NCBI RefSeq assembly: GCF_011764585.1
Contig: NZ_AP022853.1
Span: forward strand, 3,505,501 to 3,569,500
Length of the DNA stretch: 64,000 bases
Direction of reading: 5' to 3'
Source of the DNA: Sulfurimicrobium lacus
GTDB taxonomy: Bacteria; Pseudomonadota; Gammaproteobacteria; Burkholderiales; Sulfuricellaceae
In this document: positions 16,249 to 27,595 of the stretch, in pieces
How positions within the stretch are numbered: position 1 is the first letter of the stretch
Layout: every line of letters starts with the position of its first letter
The notes under the pieces: generated by a model
The model's input: the letters and a program-made list of their open reading frames with translations, nothing else
Database searches by the model: none
Told to the model about the DNA's origin: nothing
Made by a program: the position numbers and the translations under genes

Positions 16249-16439
16249 TCGCCCTCCGGATTGCCATCATTCTGGCGCTGACGGGAGTCGGCATCGCCCT
16301 GCTCCTGTCCCTGCTGCGCCGCGACCGCCGTTACCTGCGCCTGGCGTGGCAAATCCTCAAATTCTCCGTGGTATTGCTACTGATAGTTGGCGCCCTGATC
16401 ATGATGGGGCGCATCGTGCTATTTCGTGTGCCTCTCTAG
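16245..16439 (+). CDS. Small membrane protein (64 aa), two helices
   Basis: The TTG at 16245 overlaps the lpxC stop (TTGA), giving [20 protein letters not shown] as the first helix. A basic loop (RRDRRYLR) and a second helix ([17 protein letters not shown]) follow. Its position between lpxC and dciA is conserved in related genomes as far as I recall, but no function is known. Its last 21 nt overlap the 3' end of the convergent dciA-like gene. Confidence 0.65.
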   Translation: MIALRIAIILALTGVGIALLLSLLRRDRRYLRLAWQILKFSVVLLLIVGALIMMGRIVLFRVPL

Positions 16440-16850
16440 CATGCGCTCCAGCGCCTGCCTGAGGGGCGACACCTCCAGCCGCTCAGCCAGTTGACGCAAG
16501 CTGTCCATGCCCGCAGAACCAAGCTGCAGGCTCTTTACCGGCTTTCGCTCCGGCGCCGGGGGGTTCACTTGCACTCGCACCTGAATTGCAGTAACCTCAA
16601 GGCCCATTTTTTTTAATTTATCCAGCATAGTCGGCGCAAGCTGCCGCACCTTGGCAGCAATGGCGCCATTGTTTGCATAGAGCACCAGAATGTGGTCCTG
16701 CAAGCCGCTCACCTTGCACATCAGATTTAAAGGCGGCGGCGCGACCTGATCCCAATGCTGCTGCAATACGCGCACGCGTTCGGCCTGACCGGCCAAAGCG
16801 GCAAGGGTGGCCGTTGCGCCAAAATAGGACTGGAGCTTGCGTGCGCTCAT
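16419..16850 (-). CDS. dciA: DciA-like protein (DUF721), replicative helicase loader candidate
   Basis: 143 aa from ATG 16850. The N-terminal part (about 1-95) has the KH-like DUF721 pattern with HWDQVAPPPLNLMC (a conserved Trp) and LYANNGAIAAKVRQL. The C-terminus is helical and basic. DciA proteins assist DnaB loading in bacteria without DnaC; the betaproteobacterial lpxC-secA location is standard for this family. The start is only 15 nt from the divergent M23 gene start. An upstream in-frame stretch to 17102 is a shadow of that gene. Confidence 0.8.
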   Translation of the reverse strand: MSARKLQSYFGATATLAALAGQAERVRVLQQHWDQVAPPPLNLMCKVSGLQDHILVLYANNGAIAAKVRQLAPTMLDKLKKMGLEVTAIQVRVQVNPPAPERKPVKSLQLGSAGMDSLRQLAERLEVSPLRQALERMLERHTK

Positions 16851-16865
16851 GGAGGATTTTGCCTC

Positions 16866-17747
16866 GTGAACATTATTTTCGTTTCGGATAGCCTGACCAG
16901 GGGAAAAAGCATCTCCCTGGGTCACCGCCACATCATGATGCTGTTGCTGGGATGGCTGATGTTGCCGATTCTCATCGCCTTCGGCCTGTATTATTTCACG
17001 CTTTCCCGGGACGGAATACCGTCGCCGTTGAATCGGGCGCAAAATCGCGTCTACCTGCAGGAAAACCTCAACACCATGGCCGCGCGACTGGGTCAGCTGC
17101 AAGCCCAGGTTTTCCGCCTGAACGCGCTAGGGGGGCGCCTCGCCAAGCATTTCAACCTGCCGGAAAAAGAATTCGATTTCAGCCAGAAGCCAGGCCAGGG
17201 CGGACCTGAACCGAGACTGATGCAATATCAGCTGAACCCGCAGCAACTCGAGCAGGAACTGGAAAGATTCGCGAAACAACTCGATGCGCGCGCAGACGGC
17301 CTGAGCGTCCTGGAAGCCCTGACCCTGCGCGAGCAAGTGAAGCAGAGCGCCTTCCCGTCACTGTTTCCGGTATCGACAGGCTGGTTCTCTTCCAATTACG
17401 GCTGGCGTCTCGATCCGTTCAGCGGCAAGCAGGCAATGCACGAAGGCGTGGACTTCATGGCCGCGGTCGGCACGCCCATCAAAGCCGCCGCCGGCGGGGT
17501 GGTGGTTTACTCAGACATTCACCCTCAATATGGTAATATGATTGCCATCGACCACGGCAACGGCCTGATTAGCCGCTATGCCCATGCCTCGAAGCGCTTG
17601 GTCAAGACTGGCGACCTCGTCTTGCAGGGACAGAAGATTGGAGAGGTGGGAACCACCGGCCGGTCCACAGGTCCACATCTGCACTTCGAGATATTGAGCA
17701 ACGGCGCGCCACAAAATCCGGTGCGTTACCTGCAAGTTCCCGGATAA
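16866..17747 (+). CDS. M23-family murein peptidase (LytM/NlpD-like), membrane anchored
   Basis: 293 aa from GTG 16866, with GGAGG at 16851-16855. One membrane helix (about residues 26-45, MMLLLGWLMLPILIAFGLYY) precedes a coiled-coil segment (LGQLQAQVFRLNALGGRLAK). The C-terminal M23 domain has the zinc/active-site motifs MHEGVDF (HxxxD) and GPHLHFEI (HxH). It probably cleaves peptidoglycan cross-bridges or activates amidases at the cell envelope. Its position directly upstream of secA is usual in Betaproteobacteria. A hairpin terminator follows. Confidence 0.92.
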   Translation: MNIIFVSDSLTRGKSISLGHRHIMMLLLGWLMLPILIAFGLYYFTLSRDGIPSPLNRAQNRVYLQENLNTMAARLGQLQAQVFRLNALGGRLAKHFNLPEKEFDFSQKPGQGGPEPRLMQYQLNPQQLEQELERFAKQLDARADGLSVLEALTLREQVKQSAFPSLFPVSTGWFSSNYGWRLDPFSGKQAMHEGVDFMAAVGTPIKAAAGGVVVYSDIHPQYGNMIAIDHGNGLISRYAHASKRLVKTGDLVLQGQKIGEVGTTGRSTGPHLHFEILSNGAPQNPVRYLQVPG

Positions 17748-17755
17748 AGACCAAC

Positions 17756-17784
17756 GGGAGGCTTTTAGTGCCTCCCAATTTTTT
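17756..17784 (+). terminator. Rho-independent terminator after M23 gene
   Basis: GGGAGGC (17756-17762), a 7-nt loop, GCCTCCC (17770-17776), then TTTTTT. It separates the M23 gene from secA. Confidence 0.85.
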
Positions 17785-17810
17785 GCGCCTTATTTTTTAT
17801 TGAAGCGTTC

Positions 17811-20543
<2,733 letters not shown>

Positions 20544-20555
20544 GCTGAAACTCAC

Positions 20556-21113
20556 ATGACAGCAGCGTCACGTAGCGCAGCAAAAATCGGCTTGGTCACG
20601 GTGAGCGACCGGGCGTTTCAAGGGATATACGAAGACCAGGGCATCCCTGCGCTGCAGTCCTGGCTGGACGCGACACTGTCCACGCCATGGCAGGCGCTGA
20701 CTCGCTTGGTCCCTGACGAACAGGAACTGATCGAAACGGCGCTGAAGGAGCTCGTGGACGAGCAAGGATGCTGCCTGGTGCTCACCACCGGCGGCACCGG
20801 TCCGGCGCCACGCGACGTCACCCCGGAGGCCACCCTGGCAGTAGCGGATCGGGTGCTCGACGGTTTCGGCGAGCAAATGCGCGCGGTAAGCCTGAAATAC
20901 GTGCCGACGGCCATTCTCTCGCGCCAGTTGGGCGTGGTTCGCAAACAGGCGCTGATCCTCAACCTCCCCGGCCAACCCAAGGCCATCAAGGAAACGCTGG
21001 ATGGCGTTTTTGCCGCTGTGCCCTATTGCATCGACCTGATCGGCGGCCCTTACCTGGAGACCAAGCCGGACACGGTGCCGGTATTCCGTCCGAAATCCGC
21101 CTTGCGCCCGTGA
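20556..21113 (+). CDS. mog: Molybdopterin adenylyltransferase Mog
   Basis: 185 aa. The MoaB/Mog fold signature TTGGTGPAPRDVTPEAT is intact, and the N-terminus KIGLVTVSDRAFQG is typical. Mog adenylates molybdopterin before molybdate insertion, in the cytoplasm. It lies 12 nt after secA and 24 nt before an unknown gene, all rightward. Molybdoenzymes would fit a respiratory chemolithotroph, though none is in the window. Confidence 0.93.
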   Translation: MTAASRSAAKIGLVTVSDRAFQGIYEDQGIPALQSWLDATLSTPWQALTRLVPDEQELIETALKELVDEQGCCLVLTTGGTGPAPRDVTPEATLAVADRVLDGFGEQMRAVSLKYVPTAILSRQLGVVRKQALILNLPGQPKAIKETLDGVFAAVPYCIDLIGGPYLETKPDTVPVFRPKSALRP

Positions 21114-21137
21114 GGACCATGCTATTCTGGGGAAACC

Positions 21138-22757
21138 ATGTTTGATTTCAAGGGCCTGATCAACGCCCTGTTGCGCAGGAAACACGGCGATCCTGTCGGT
21201 GACCTGAAATCCGCCACGATCTGGGTACAGGAACTGCCGCAGAACGACATCCACCAGGCGCAGCAGGAAATCATCAAAGCCCTCGACAGCCTCAACAAGA
21301 ATTCCGACACTTCACTCAAGGAGCGCATTCGCGTTCTGCTCTATCTGGATGAAAAGGCTCGCCCCCTGCAGGAAAACCTGTGCCGCGATTATCTCGCCGC
21401 ACTTGACGACCCCGGCTCACCCACACGCAAGCTGCTACCCACCATACTGCTGTTCTGGGAGGAAATGGCCACCGCTTACCAGTCGTGCCTGCGGGTTTAC
21501 GCAAAGCACCCCGGCAGCGCCAGAATTCGCGAGCAAATCCCGCTGCTGACGGCCAAAGCGCTGCATTTCCACGCCATGCAGGCGAAATGGAACCATATCT
21601 GCTATCTGCCGGTGGAACATCAAACATGGCGCCACCTGCACCGTCTCTACCTGTTCGCGGAACTCGAGAATTTCGACCGGGTGCCGGTGCAGCTCTACCC
21701 GCAGCACGACGACACAAGCTGCGCCAGCGAATACATGCAAGCGATGATGCTCCACCTGGCCAACCCTGCCAGCCTCACTCCCGCGCAGATCGAAATGGTG
21801 GACACCTGGCTCGACAGCTGGGCCAGGAGCCTGGTGATCGAGGCTGACTTCCGCCCGCAGCGCCAGGTGTACGCCGTCAATCTCGGCGACATGAAGCCCG
21901 CCAGAAAACTGCGCCGCAACATGCTGGGAGAGAAATACCGCTACTGGGGCATCGAACTGATGCTGGTCACCATCAACAAAACCGTCGAGCGTCTCAAGCA
22001 AGGTGAACTGCCTGCGCGCCTGAATCTCGGCGAAGCGTTCCGCCTCCCCGCCGGGCTCGAGCTGATCGAAGAAATCTCCCAACGCTGGTCGGGAACAAGC
22101 ACCACGCGCAAGCATGAACGAGTGACGGCGGAAAAATCCCTGCTGGTAACGACGGGCTTCGCCAATATCGTGACCTACCTGCAGGGGGACCAGAAAACCA
22201 TCAGGAAAACCGGCATGGCGGCCACTTATGACATGTCAGAAGACAACCATGCGGAGCTGGCCTCCCATCCCGTGCCAAGCGGCGGGCCGGAACTGTTCGA
22301 GCCCAACGCACAGCAATGGCAGGTGGAGAACGAATCGCTGAGCGGCTACGGTGTCACCTTTACCCGCAACACCGCCAGCCAGTTGCGCATCGGCACCCTG
22401 GTGGGGCTCAAGGCAGCACAAGGCAAAGGGTTTGGCATCGGCCTCGTGCGCCGCATCAGCAACGAACCGCCACGCAAGGTGGAGGCGGGAATCCAGACAC
22501 TGAGCCAGACCCCGCTGCTGGTAGAACTGCACCCGCTGCCTGGCGAAAGCGGCGAGCCAACGACTGCGATATATCTGCCCGAGTTAAGCAAACTGCAGTT
22601 GGGGCGCAGCCTATTGTTGCCATGCGAAGCCCATACGCAAGGCAAGCTGGTGCAGCTCAAGGCGCAGGGAAAATCCTACACCATTCGCCTGCAACCGGCC
22701 CTGGAGCGGGGAGCCGATTATGTCCGGGCTGGATTCGACGTAGTGGCAAAAGGCTGA
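21138..22757 (+). CDS. Uncharacterised 539-aa cytoplasmic protein
   Basis: No signal peptide or membrane segment. The N-terminal 290 residues are helical and rich in Gln, Leu and aromatic residues. The C-terminal part has a beta-rich segment (SQLRIGTLVGLKAAQGKG, then FGIGLVRRIS) that resembles the betaproteobacterial PilZ-like / cyclic-di-GMP effector style, but the RxxxR and (D/N)xSxxG motifs of a true PilZ domain are not visible. I do not assign a function. It overlaps the next gene by one base (TGATG), so the two are coupled. A role with the neighbouring hydrolase is unproven. Confidence 0.75.
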   Translation: MFDFKGLINALLRRKHGDPVGDLKSATIWVQELPQNDIHQAQQEIIKALDSLNKNSDTSLKERIRVLLYLDEKARPLQENLCRDYLAALDDPGSPTRKLLPTILLFWEEMATAYQSCLRVYAKHPGSARIREQIPLLTAKALHFHAMQAKWNHICYLPVEHQTWRHLHRLYLFAELENFDRVPVQLYPQHDDTSCASEYMQAMMLHLANPASLTPAQIEMVDTWLDSWARSLVIEADFRPQRQVYAVNLGDMKPARKLRRNMLGEKYRYWGIELMLVTINKTVERLKQGELPARLNLGEAFRLPAGLELIEEISQRWSGTSTTRKHERVTAEKSLLVTTGFANIVTYLQGDQKTIRKTGMAATYDMSEDNHAELASHPVPSGGPELFEPNAQQWQVENESLSGYGVTFTRNTASQLRIGTLVGLKAAQGKGFGIGLVRRISNEPPRKVEAGIQTLSQTPLLVELHPLPGESGEPTTAIYLPELSKLQLGRSLLLPCEAHTQGKLVQLKAQGKSYTIRLQPALERGADYVRAGFDVVAKG

Positions 22758-23416
22758 TGGACGCGCTTGAAATCACCACGAGCGATTCACCGGATAGCGC
22801 CGTCATCTGGCTTCACGGCCTGGGCGCCGACGGCCACGACTTCGCCCCCATCGTACCGGAACTCGCTCTGCCGGCGAGCGCAAAAATTCGTTTTGTCTTC
22901 CCCCATGCCCCATCTCTGCCGGTAACCATCAATGGCGGCTACGTCATGCCCGCCTGGTATGACGTGAAAAGTCTCGACCTGAGCCAGGAAGAAGACGCGG
23001 CGGGAATCCGCAATTCACAGCACCGGCTGGAGGCCCTGATCCACCGGGAACGCGAACGCGGCATCGCTTCCACGCGCATCGTTCTTGCCGGATTCTCTCA
23101 GGGCGGCGCCATCGCGCTCCACACCGGTCTGCGCTACGACGCCCCCTTGGCTGGAGTGCTGGCGCTTTCCACCTACCTGCCGCTGCCCCACTCACTGGCG
23201 GCAGAAACCGGATCAGCCAATACCCAGATCCCGGTGTTTATGGCTCACGGCACGGCAGACAACGTAATACCGCTCGACCATGGCGCTGCATCGCGGGATT
23301 TGCTGCAGCAGCAGGGATTCGCTGTGGAATGGCACGAATACTCCATGTCCCATTCCGTATGCGCTGAAGAAATTGCCGATATAGGGACGTGGCTGACCCG
23401 GATTCTTGTGATCTGA
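22757..23416 (+). CDS. Alpha/beta-hydrolase carboxylesterase (phospholipase/carboxylesterase family)
   Basis: 219 aa from ATG 22757; the longer in-frame extension to 22316 is a shadow of the previous gene. Features are WLHGLGADGHDF (oxyanion region), the nucleophile elbow GFSQGGA, an Asp in GTADNVIPLDH and the catalytic His in SMSHSV. This family (EstB, YpfH type) hydrolyses short acyl esters. It is coupled to the unknown upstream gene and convergent with the heptosyltransferase gene, with a 15-nt gap. Confidence 0.9.
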   Translation: MDALEITTSDSPDSAVIWLHGLGADGHDFAPIVPELALPASAKIRFVFPHAPSLPVTINGGYVMPAWYDVKSLDLSQEEDAAGIRNSQHRLEALIHRERERGIASTRIVLAGFSQGGAIALHTGLRYDAPLAGVLALSTYLPLPHSLAAETGSANTQIPVFMAHGTADNVIPLDHGAASRDLLQQQGFAVEWHEYSMSHSVCAEEIADIGTWLTRILVI

Positions 23417-23431
23417 AGCATCGCACGAGTT

Positions 23432-24514
23432 TCATGGCTGCCGCAGCAGTTCCGCCACCGCATCAAGCACGCGTTCCACTGAAATCGCACCAAGACATTC
23501 GCTAATTTTTCCGCCGCCGCAGCCGTCATAACCGCACGGACGACAGGTATGGCTCGAAACCAGCACCCGTTGCGGCACCTGCCACGGGCCCCACTCTTTT
23601 TCGCCGCTTGGTCCGAACAGGACCACCACCGGCGTTTTCATCGCCGCAGCAATATGCATAGGTGCGGAGTCCATGCCGACAAAGAGTTGTGCCATGGCGC
23701 TCAGGGCGGCCAGCTGCTTCAGGCTTAGCTGGCCTGATAAATCCACCACGCCCTGTTCCAGCGGGGCCAGTATCTCCCGCACCATTTTCAGCTCGGCATC
23801 GTCAGGGGCTGCAGTGACGACTATGCGATGACCCTGATTCTGCAGACTTCGGATCAGCGCCGTCATCTGGCCGGTCGGCCAACACTTGAATAACCAGCGC
23901 GAGGCGGGATGAATATGGATAAAACCCTGCTCGGCCACGCCTGCCTGTGCCAGTCGCCGCTTCATCTCAGTCGCAACGGCATCCCCAGGCACCAATGTCA
24001 GTTCGCGTTCGCTTTCATTCGGGTAGACGCCGATACGGCGCAGTGCGTCCAGGTTGACTTCCACCATATGGCGCGGATTACCGCGTGGCATGGGATGAAA
24101 ATGGCTAAAGCTCTTCCGCCAGAAACGCCCGCGCGCCGGAATTTTGCGCGCCACACTGTGTTTCACACCAAGCACGCGGGTCAGCCATGCGCCGCGGTTA
24201 TGTTCGGTGAGATGAATAATCAGATCATAGTGACGCCTCCATAGGCGCGAGAGCAGCCGCGCCTCAGCGCTCACCTGACGCAACAGCCCCTGCTTTTTCC
24301 AGTTGCGATCAACGGTATGGACTTCCGCGATCGCAGGATGCAAGCTCAACATATCCGCCGTATCGCGGTAAACCAGCGCATCAACTTCCAGATGAGGGGC
24401 ATGGTTCTTTAAAACGGAAAAAACCGGCGAGGTCAGTAACACATCACCGTGATGGCGCAGCTTGATCACCAGAACACGGCGCAGGCCGGATAAATCGATA
24501 GCGTCTTTGAGCAT
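23432..24514 (-). CDS. Lipopolysaccharide heptosyltransferase (GT9 family, WaaQ/RfaQ-like)
   Basis: 360 aa from ATG 24514. GT9 pattern: N-terminal RRVLVIKLRHHGDVLLTSPV, then HPASRWLFKCWP (nucleotide-sugar contact), FVGMDSAPMHIAAAMKTPVV (the family signature) and a C-terminal Cys-rich strip (CRPCGYDGCGGG, seen in heptosyltransferase III). It adds heptose to the LPS inner core using ADP-heptose on the cytoplasmic face. It stands alone on the minus strand, away from any LPS cluster. Confidence 0.9.
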   Translation of the reverse strand: MLKDAIDLSGLRRVLVIKLRHHGDVLLTSPVFSVLKNHAPHLEVDALVYRDTADMLSLHPAIAEVHTVDRNWKKQGLLRQVSAEARLLSRLWRRHYDLIIHLTEHNRGAWLTRVLGVKHSVARKIPARGRFWRKSFSHFHPMPRGNPRHMVEVNLDALRRIGVYPNESERELTLVPGDAVATEMKRRLAQAGVAEQGFIHIHPASRWLFKCWPTGQMTALIRSLQNQGHRIVVTAAPDDAELKMVREILAPLEQGVVDLSGQLSLKQLAALSAMAQLFVGMDSAPMHIAAAMKTPVVVLFGPSGEKEWGPWQVPQRVLVSSHTCRPCGYDGCGGGKISECLGAISVERVLDAVAELLRQP

Positions 24515-24645
24515 GCGCGCACGATAACAAACTGGGCGCCAAAAACAAGCATTTCGTTCAGCGCTTAACCCATCAACTCGATGAAAGCGTGGGAATTAAA
24601 ACCCGAACACAATGCCAAAATACTTTTAAAATATGGCGTTACCAG

Positions 24646-24675
24646 TTGACCCAGCAGGATTTTTCAAATTATAGT
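24646..24675 (+). promoter_or_regulatory. Sigma-70 promoter for the ZapB-like/zapA pair
   Basis: TTGACC at 24646-24651, an 18-nt spacer and TATAGT at 24670-24675. The expected start point falls at about 24682, the first ATG of the small coiled-coil gene, so the mRNA would be nearly leaderless. Confidence 0.6.
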
Positions 24676-24681
24676 GTGCGC

Positions 24682-24882
24682 ATGCAAGCGGAAATGAAAG
24701 CACTGGAAGACAAGGTCATGCAGATTGTGCAAATGTGCCAGCACCTGCGCGCCGAAAACATGCAACTGCGCCAGCAACTCGCAGCGGCACAAAATGACAG
24801 CAAACGCCTCGGCGACAAGATCCAGGGCGCGCAAACCCGTCTCGAATCCCTGCTCGAGCGTATTCCGGAGAATCAGGAATGA
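24682..24882 (+). CDS. Small coiled-coil protein, ZapB-like (TIGR02449 type)
   Basis: 66 aa from ATG 24682 (MQAEMKALEDKV). Almost the whole length is a heptad coiled coil with many Gln, Leu and Ala. It overlaps zapA by 4 nt. Small coiled-coil proteins directly upstream of zapA are common in Proteobacteria and are thought to bridge ZapA and the chromosome or Z-ring. In-frame starts further up (GTG 24676, ATG 24589) and an internal ATG at 24694 are alternatives. ATG 24589 is unlikely because it precedes the promoter. Confidence 0.75.
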   Translation: MQAEMKALEDKVMQIVQMCQHLRAENMQLRQQLAAAQNDSKRLGDKIQGAQTRLESLLERIPENQE

Positions 24883-25187
24883 GCGAAGTAAAGGGCCTGG
24901 ATGTCGCCATCATGGGGCGGGAGTTCCGCGTTGCCTGTCCGGAGGATGAACAGGAAGCGCTACTCGCCTCGGTGGATTACCTCGACCGCAAAATGCGTGA
25001 AATTCGCGACAGCGGAAAAGTCATCGGCGTCGAACGCATCGCCATCATGGCTGCCCTGAACATCACCCACGAACTCCTCAACACGCGCATCGCCGGTTCT
25101 TTTGACATCGGCGAGTTCAAGAGTAGAATTGGTTCCATGCAGGCTCAGATCGAGCAGGCAATGGCAGACCAGGACGATCTATTTTAG
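24879..25187 (+). CDS. zapA: Cell division protein ZapA
   Basis: 102 aa, normal length. The N-terminal globular part (VAIMGREFRVACPEDEQEALLASVDYLDRKM) and the C-terminal coiled coil (IGSMQAQIEQAMADQDDLF) match ZapA. ZapA binds and bundles FtsZ filaments at midcell. The order coiled-coil gene-zapA-6S RNA-fau is a conserved proteobacterial neighbourhood. Confidence 0.94.
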   Translation: MSEVKGLDVAIMGREFRVACPEDEQEALLASVDYLDRKMREIRDSGKVIGVERIAIMAALNITHELLNTRIAGSFDIGEFKSRIGSMQAQIEQAMADQDDLF

Positions 25188-25228
25188 CCGGTTGTTAATC
25201 TGGCATTAACAGCCAGCTTTCCGAGTTG

Positions 25229-25407
25229 TCCCCCTGCGGTGTTCGTTTAGGCTAAATATTCTTTGAACCAATATTTATGTAAGCAGGTTGTGGCTGTATT
25301 GAGTACTGTTGTGCGCGTCCTTCACGGATGTACCTGATGTGCTCAAGCTGCAACCGTCTTGGACCTCAGTGTTCAAGATGATAGCCTGACGGCACCCGCG
25401 GGGGGCC
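25229..25407 (+). ncRNA. ssrS: 6S RNA (SsrS)
   Basis: It lies between zapA and the 5-formyl-THF cyclo-ligase gene, the classic ssrS site. The ends pair: CCCCCTGCGGTG at 25230-25241 with CACCCGCGGGGG near 25393-25405 (one bulge). The 5' end continues as GTGTTCG, and the interior has long unpaired flanks of a central bubble, as in known 6S RNAs. Length is about 180 nt. 6S RNA binds the sigma-70 polymerase holoenzyme in stationary phase. Exact ends are estimates. Confidence 0.88.
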
Positions 25408-25445
25408 TTATCCTCCCTAACTAGCACAGTTTAAGTCTCCCGACC

Positions 25446-26036
25446 TTGAACAAATCCCAATTGCGGCGCCACTTGCGCCGGCTGCGCAATGAACTTAGCC
25501 CCGATCAGCGGCGCAGCGCTTCGCTGGGATTGCTGCAGACGGCGATACGTGAAGGTCTTTTTCTCAAGTACCGGCGCATCGGTTTTTACCTCCCCTTCGA
25601 AGGTGAAATGGACCTGTTGCCCTTGCTCAATCATGCGTTATGGCAGGGAAAAATTTGTTACTTGCCCGTCGTGCCGCAACGCTTCGAGAAAAAACTCAGC
25701 TTCACCCGCCTCACCGATCGCGCCAGCTGGTACCGCAACCGCTACGGCATTCACGAACACTGGTCGCCGCGACCGGCACGCGCACGCCAGCTCGATTTGC
25801 TGTTCATGCCGCTGGTGGGCTTCGACGAGGAGGGCTACCGGCTCGGCATGGGCGGCGGCTTCTACGACACCAGCCTGGCCTACCTGGGGCGCCGCAGGAC
25901 TTGGCGCAAACCCTACCTGATCGGCATCGGCTACGAATGCCAGAAAGTCAGGCAGGTTCCGCGCGACCCGTGGGACATGCCGCTCGATGCCGCGCTCACC
26001 GAACGTCGCCTGTATCGTTTTCCCAAGGTAAAATAA
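25446..26036 (+). CDS. fau: 5-formyltetrahydrofolate cyclo-ligase
   Basis: 196 aa from TTG 25446. N-terminal LRRHLRRLRNELSPDQR, a middle folate-binding region YLPFEGEMDLLPLL, and the C-terminal ATP-binding signature GMGGGFYDTSLAYL are present. It converts 5-formyl-THF to methenyl-THF using ATP. It probably shares the 6S transcript, as in other Proteobacteria. No ATG exists in frame before the conserved N-terminus, so TTG is the best start. Confidence 0.92.
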   Translation: MNKSQLRRHLRRLRNELSPDQRRSASLGLLQTAIREGLFLKYRRIGFYLPFEGEMDLLPLLNHALWQGKICYLPVVPQRFEKKLSFTRLTDRASWYRNRYGIHEHWSPRPARARQLDLLFMPLVGFDEEGYRLGMGGGFYDTSLAYLGRRRTWRKPYLIGIGYECQKVRQVPRDPWDMPLDAALTERRLYRFPKVK

Positions 26037-26062
26037 GTTTTCCGCTATCCTGGATATCCAAA

Positions 26063-26518
26063 ATGCGCTACTGGCTGATGAAATCAGAACCTTCCGACGT
26101 CAGCGTCGACGACCTCGCCACCATGCCGAACCAGACCGTGGCATGGTACGGCATACGCAATTATCAGGCGCGCAACTTCATGCGCGATCAGATGCGGGTT
26201 GGCGATCAGGTATTCTTTTACCATTCCAGCTGTGCCGAACCGGGAATCGTCGGCCTGGCGACAGTGAGCAAGCTCGCCTACCCTGACCAGACCCAGTTCG
26301 ACAGCAGCAACAAATATTTCGACCCCAAGGCGACACCCGAAAATCCGCGCTGGTTCAACGTGGACGTGAAGCTGGTCAAAAAAACGCGCCTGCTGGGTAT
26401 CAAGGAATTGCGTAGTTATCCCGAACTGGAGCACATGCGAATCTTGCAGACGGGCAACCGACTTTCCATTACGCCGGTCGACCCCAAGGAATGGGAATTC
26501 ATTACAGGGCTGCTGTAA
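26063..26518 (+). CDS. EVE-domain protein (thymocyte nuclear protein 1 family)
   Basis: 151 aa from ATG 26063; earlier in-frame sequence belongs to the fau shadow. MRYWLMKSEPSDVSVDDL, WYGIRNYQARNFMRDQMRVGDQVFFYHS and PRWFNVDVKLV form the EVE domain, a PUA-like pocket thought to bind modified cytosine or other modified bases. Single-domain bacterial EVE proteins are widespread housekeeping genes of unclear target. It lies 26 nt after fau, probably in the same transcript. Confidence 0.9.
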   Translation: MRYWLMKSEPSDVSVDDLATMPNQTVAWYGIRNYQARNFMRDQMRVGDQVFFYHSSCAEPGIVGLATVSKLAYPDQTQFDSSNKYFDPKATPENPRWFNVDVKLVKKTRLLGIKELRSYPELEHMRILQTGNRLSITPVDPKEWEFITGLL

Positions 26519-26536
26519 GCCCCTTTTTGAGTTCGG

Positions 26537-27505
26537 CTATTCGAACAAGGCTGCGACAAATTCCTGCGCCACGAACGGACGCAAGTCGTCGACTTTTTCA
26601 CCCACCCCGATAAAACGCACGGGTATCGGTCGGCCGCGCGCAATGGCAGCGATGATGCCGCCTTTTGCCGTGCCGTCCAGTTTCGACAGCACCAGGCCGG
26701 TGAGCTGCAGCGCGTCGTCGAAGGCCTTGACCTGAGCCAGTCCGTTCTGGCCGGTGTTGGAGTCGAGCACCAGCAACACCTCGTGAGGTCCGCTGGGGTC
26801 GGCCTTGGCGACAACGCGTTTGACCTTCTTGATTTCTTCCATCAGGTGCAACTGCGTCGGCAAGCGGCCAGCGGTGTCCGCCAGGACCACGTCGATGCCG
26901 CGCGCCTTGGCGGCATGGATAGCATCGAATATCACGGCGGCGGAATCGCCGCCTTCCTGGGCGATCACCGTGACATTGTTGCGCTCGCCCCACACCATCA
27001 ACTGCTCCCGCGCAGCGGCGCGAAACGTGTCGCCAGCCGCCAGCAGCACCGATTTACCCTGGGACTGGAAATACTTGGCCAACTTGCCGATGGTGGTGGT
27101 TTTACCGGCGCCGTTCACGCCCGCCAGCATGATGATGAACGGGCGATGGCCAGATATGTCCAGCGGCTGTTCCAGCGGCTGCAGCAGAGCTAGCAGGGAT
27201 TGCTGCACCGCTCCTTTCAGTTGGGCCGCATCGGTCAGGCCTTCGCGCCTGACGCGCGCGCGCAGGTCGTCGAGCAAGTATTGGGTTGCGGTCACGCCAA
27301 CATCGGAGGTGAGGAGAATAGTCTCCAGCTCTTCATACAACTCCGCGTCGATCTTGCCGCCGCCGCTGAACAAGTTCGTCAGCTTTCTGCCGAATTGTTC
27401 CCGCGTACGCGAGAGCCCCTGCTTCAGGCGAGCCGCCCAGCTTTCAGGCTTGCTTTGCGCGACCTCTTCGGCAACCGGTTCTGTTTTCTTGAAGAAACTA
27501 AACAT
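26537..27505 (-). CDS. ftsY: Signal recognition particle receptor FtsY
   Basis: 322 aa from ATG 27505 (MFSFFKKTEPVAEE); a TTG at 27511 would add two residues. A short acidic A domain is followed by the N domain (EQFGRKLTNLFSG) and the G domain: LAGVNGAGKTTTIGKL (P-loop), DTAGR, and SKLDGTAKGG (nucleotide specificity and closing loop). FtsY docks SRP-ribosome complexes at SecYEG. It is convergent with the EVE gene and divergent from the M16 peptidase pair, a common arrangement. Confidence 0.97.
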   Translation of the reverse strand: MFSFFKKTEPVAEEVAQSKPESWAARLKQGLSRTREQFGRKLTNLFSGGGKIDAELYEELETILLTSDVGVTATQYLLDDLRARVRREGLTDAAQLKGAVQQSLLALLQPLEQPLDISGHRPFIIMLAGVNGAGKTTTIGKLAKYFQSQGKSVLLAAGDTFRAAAREQLMVWGERNNVTVIAQEGGDSAAVIFDAIHAAKARGIDVVLADTAGRLPTQLHLMEEIKKVKRVVAKADPSGPHEVLLVLDSNTGQNGLAQVKAFDDALQLTGLVLSKLDGTAKGGIIAAIARGRPIPVRFIGVGEKVDDLRPFVAQEFVAALFE

Positions 27506-27595
27506 GGGCAATCAGGTCTGTCCTGTTGTGGCAGTGGAATGGCTTATAATCCACGTCATTTTATCCCGAACAGATGCTTAATAGTAGGAGGTTGC

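Noticed and set aside
16245-16439. A start at 16173 for the small membrane protein (88 aa)
   Set aside because: The extra N-terminus lies fully inside lpxC in another frame and has the composition of a shadow.
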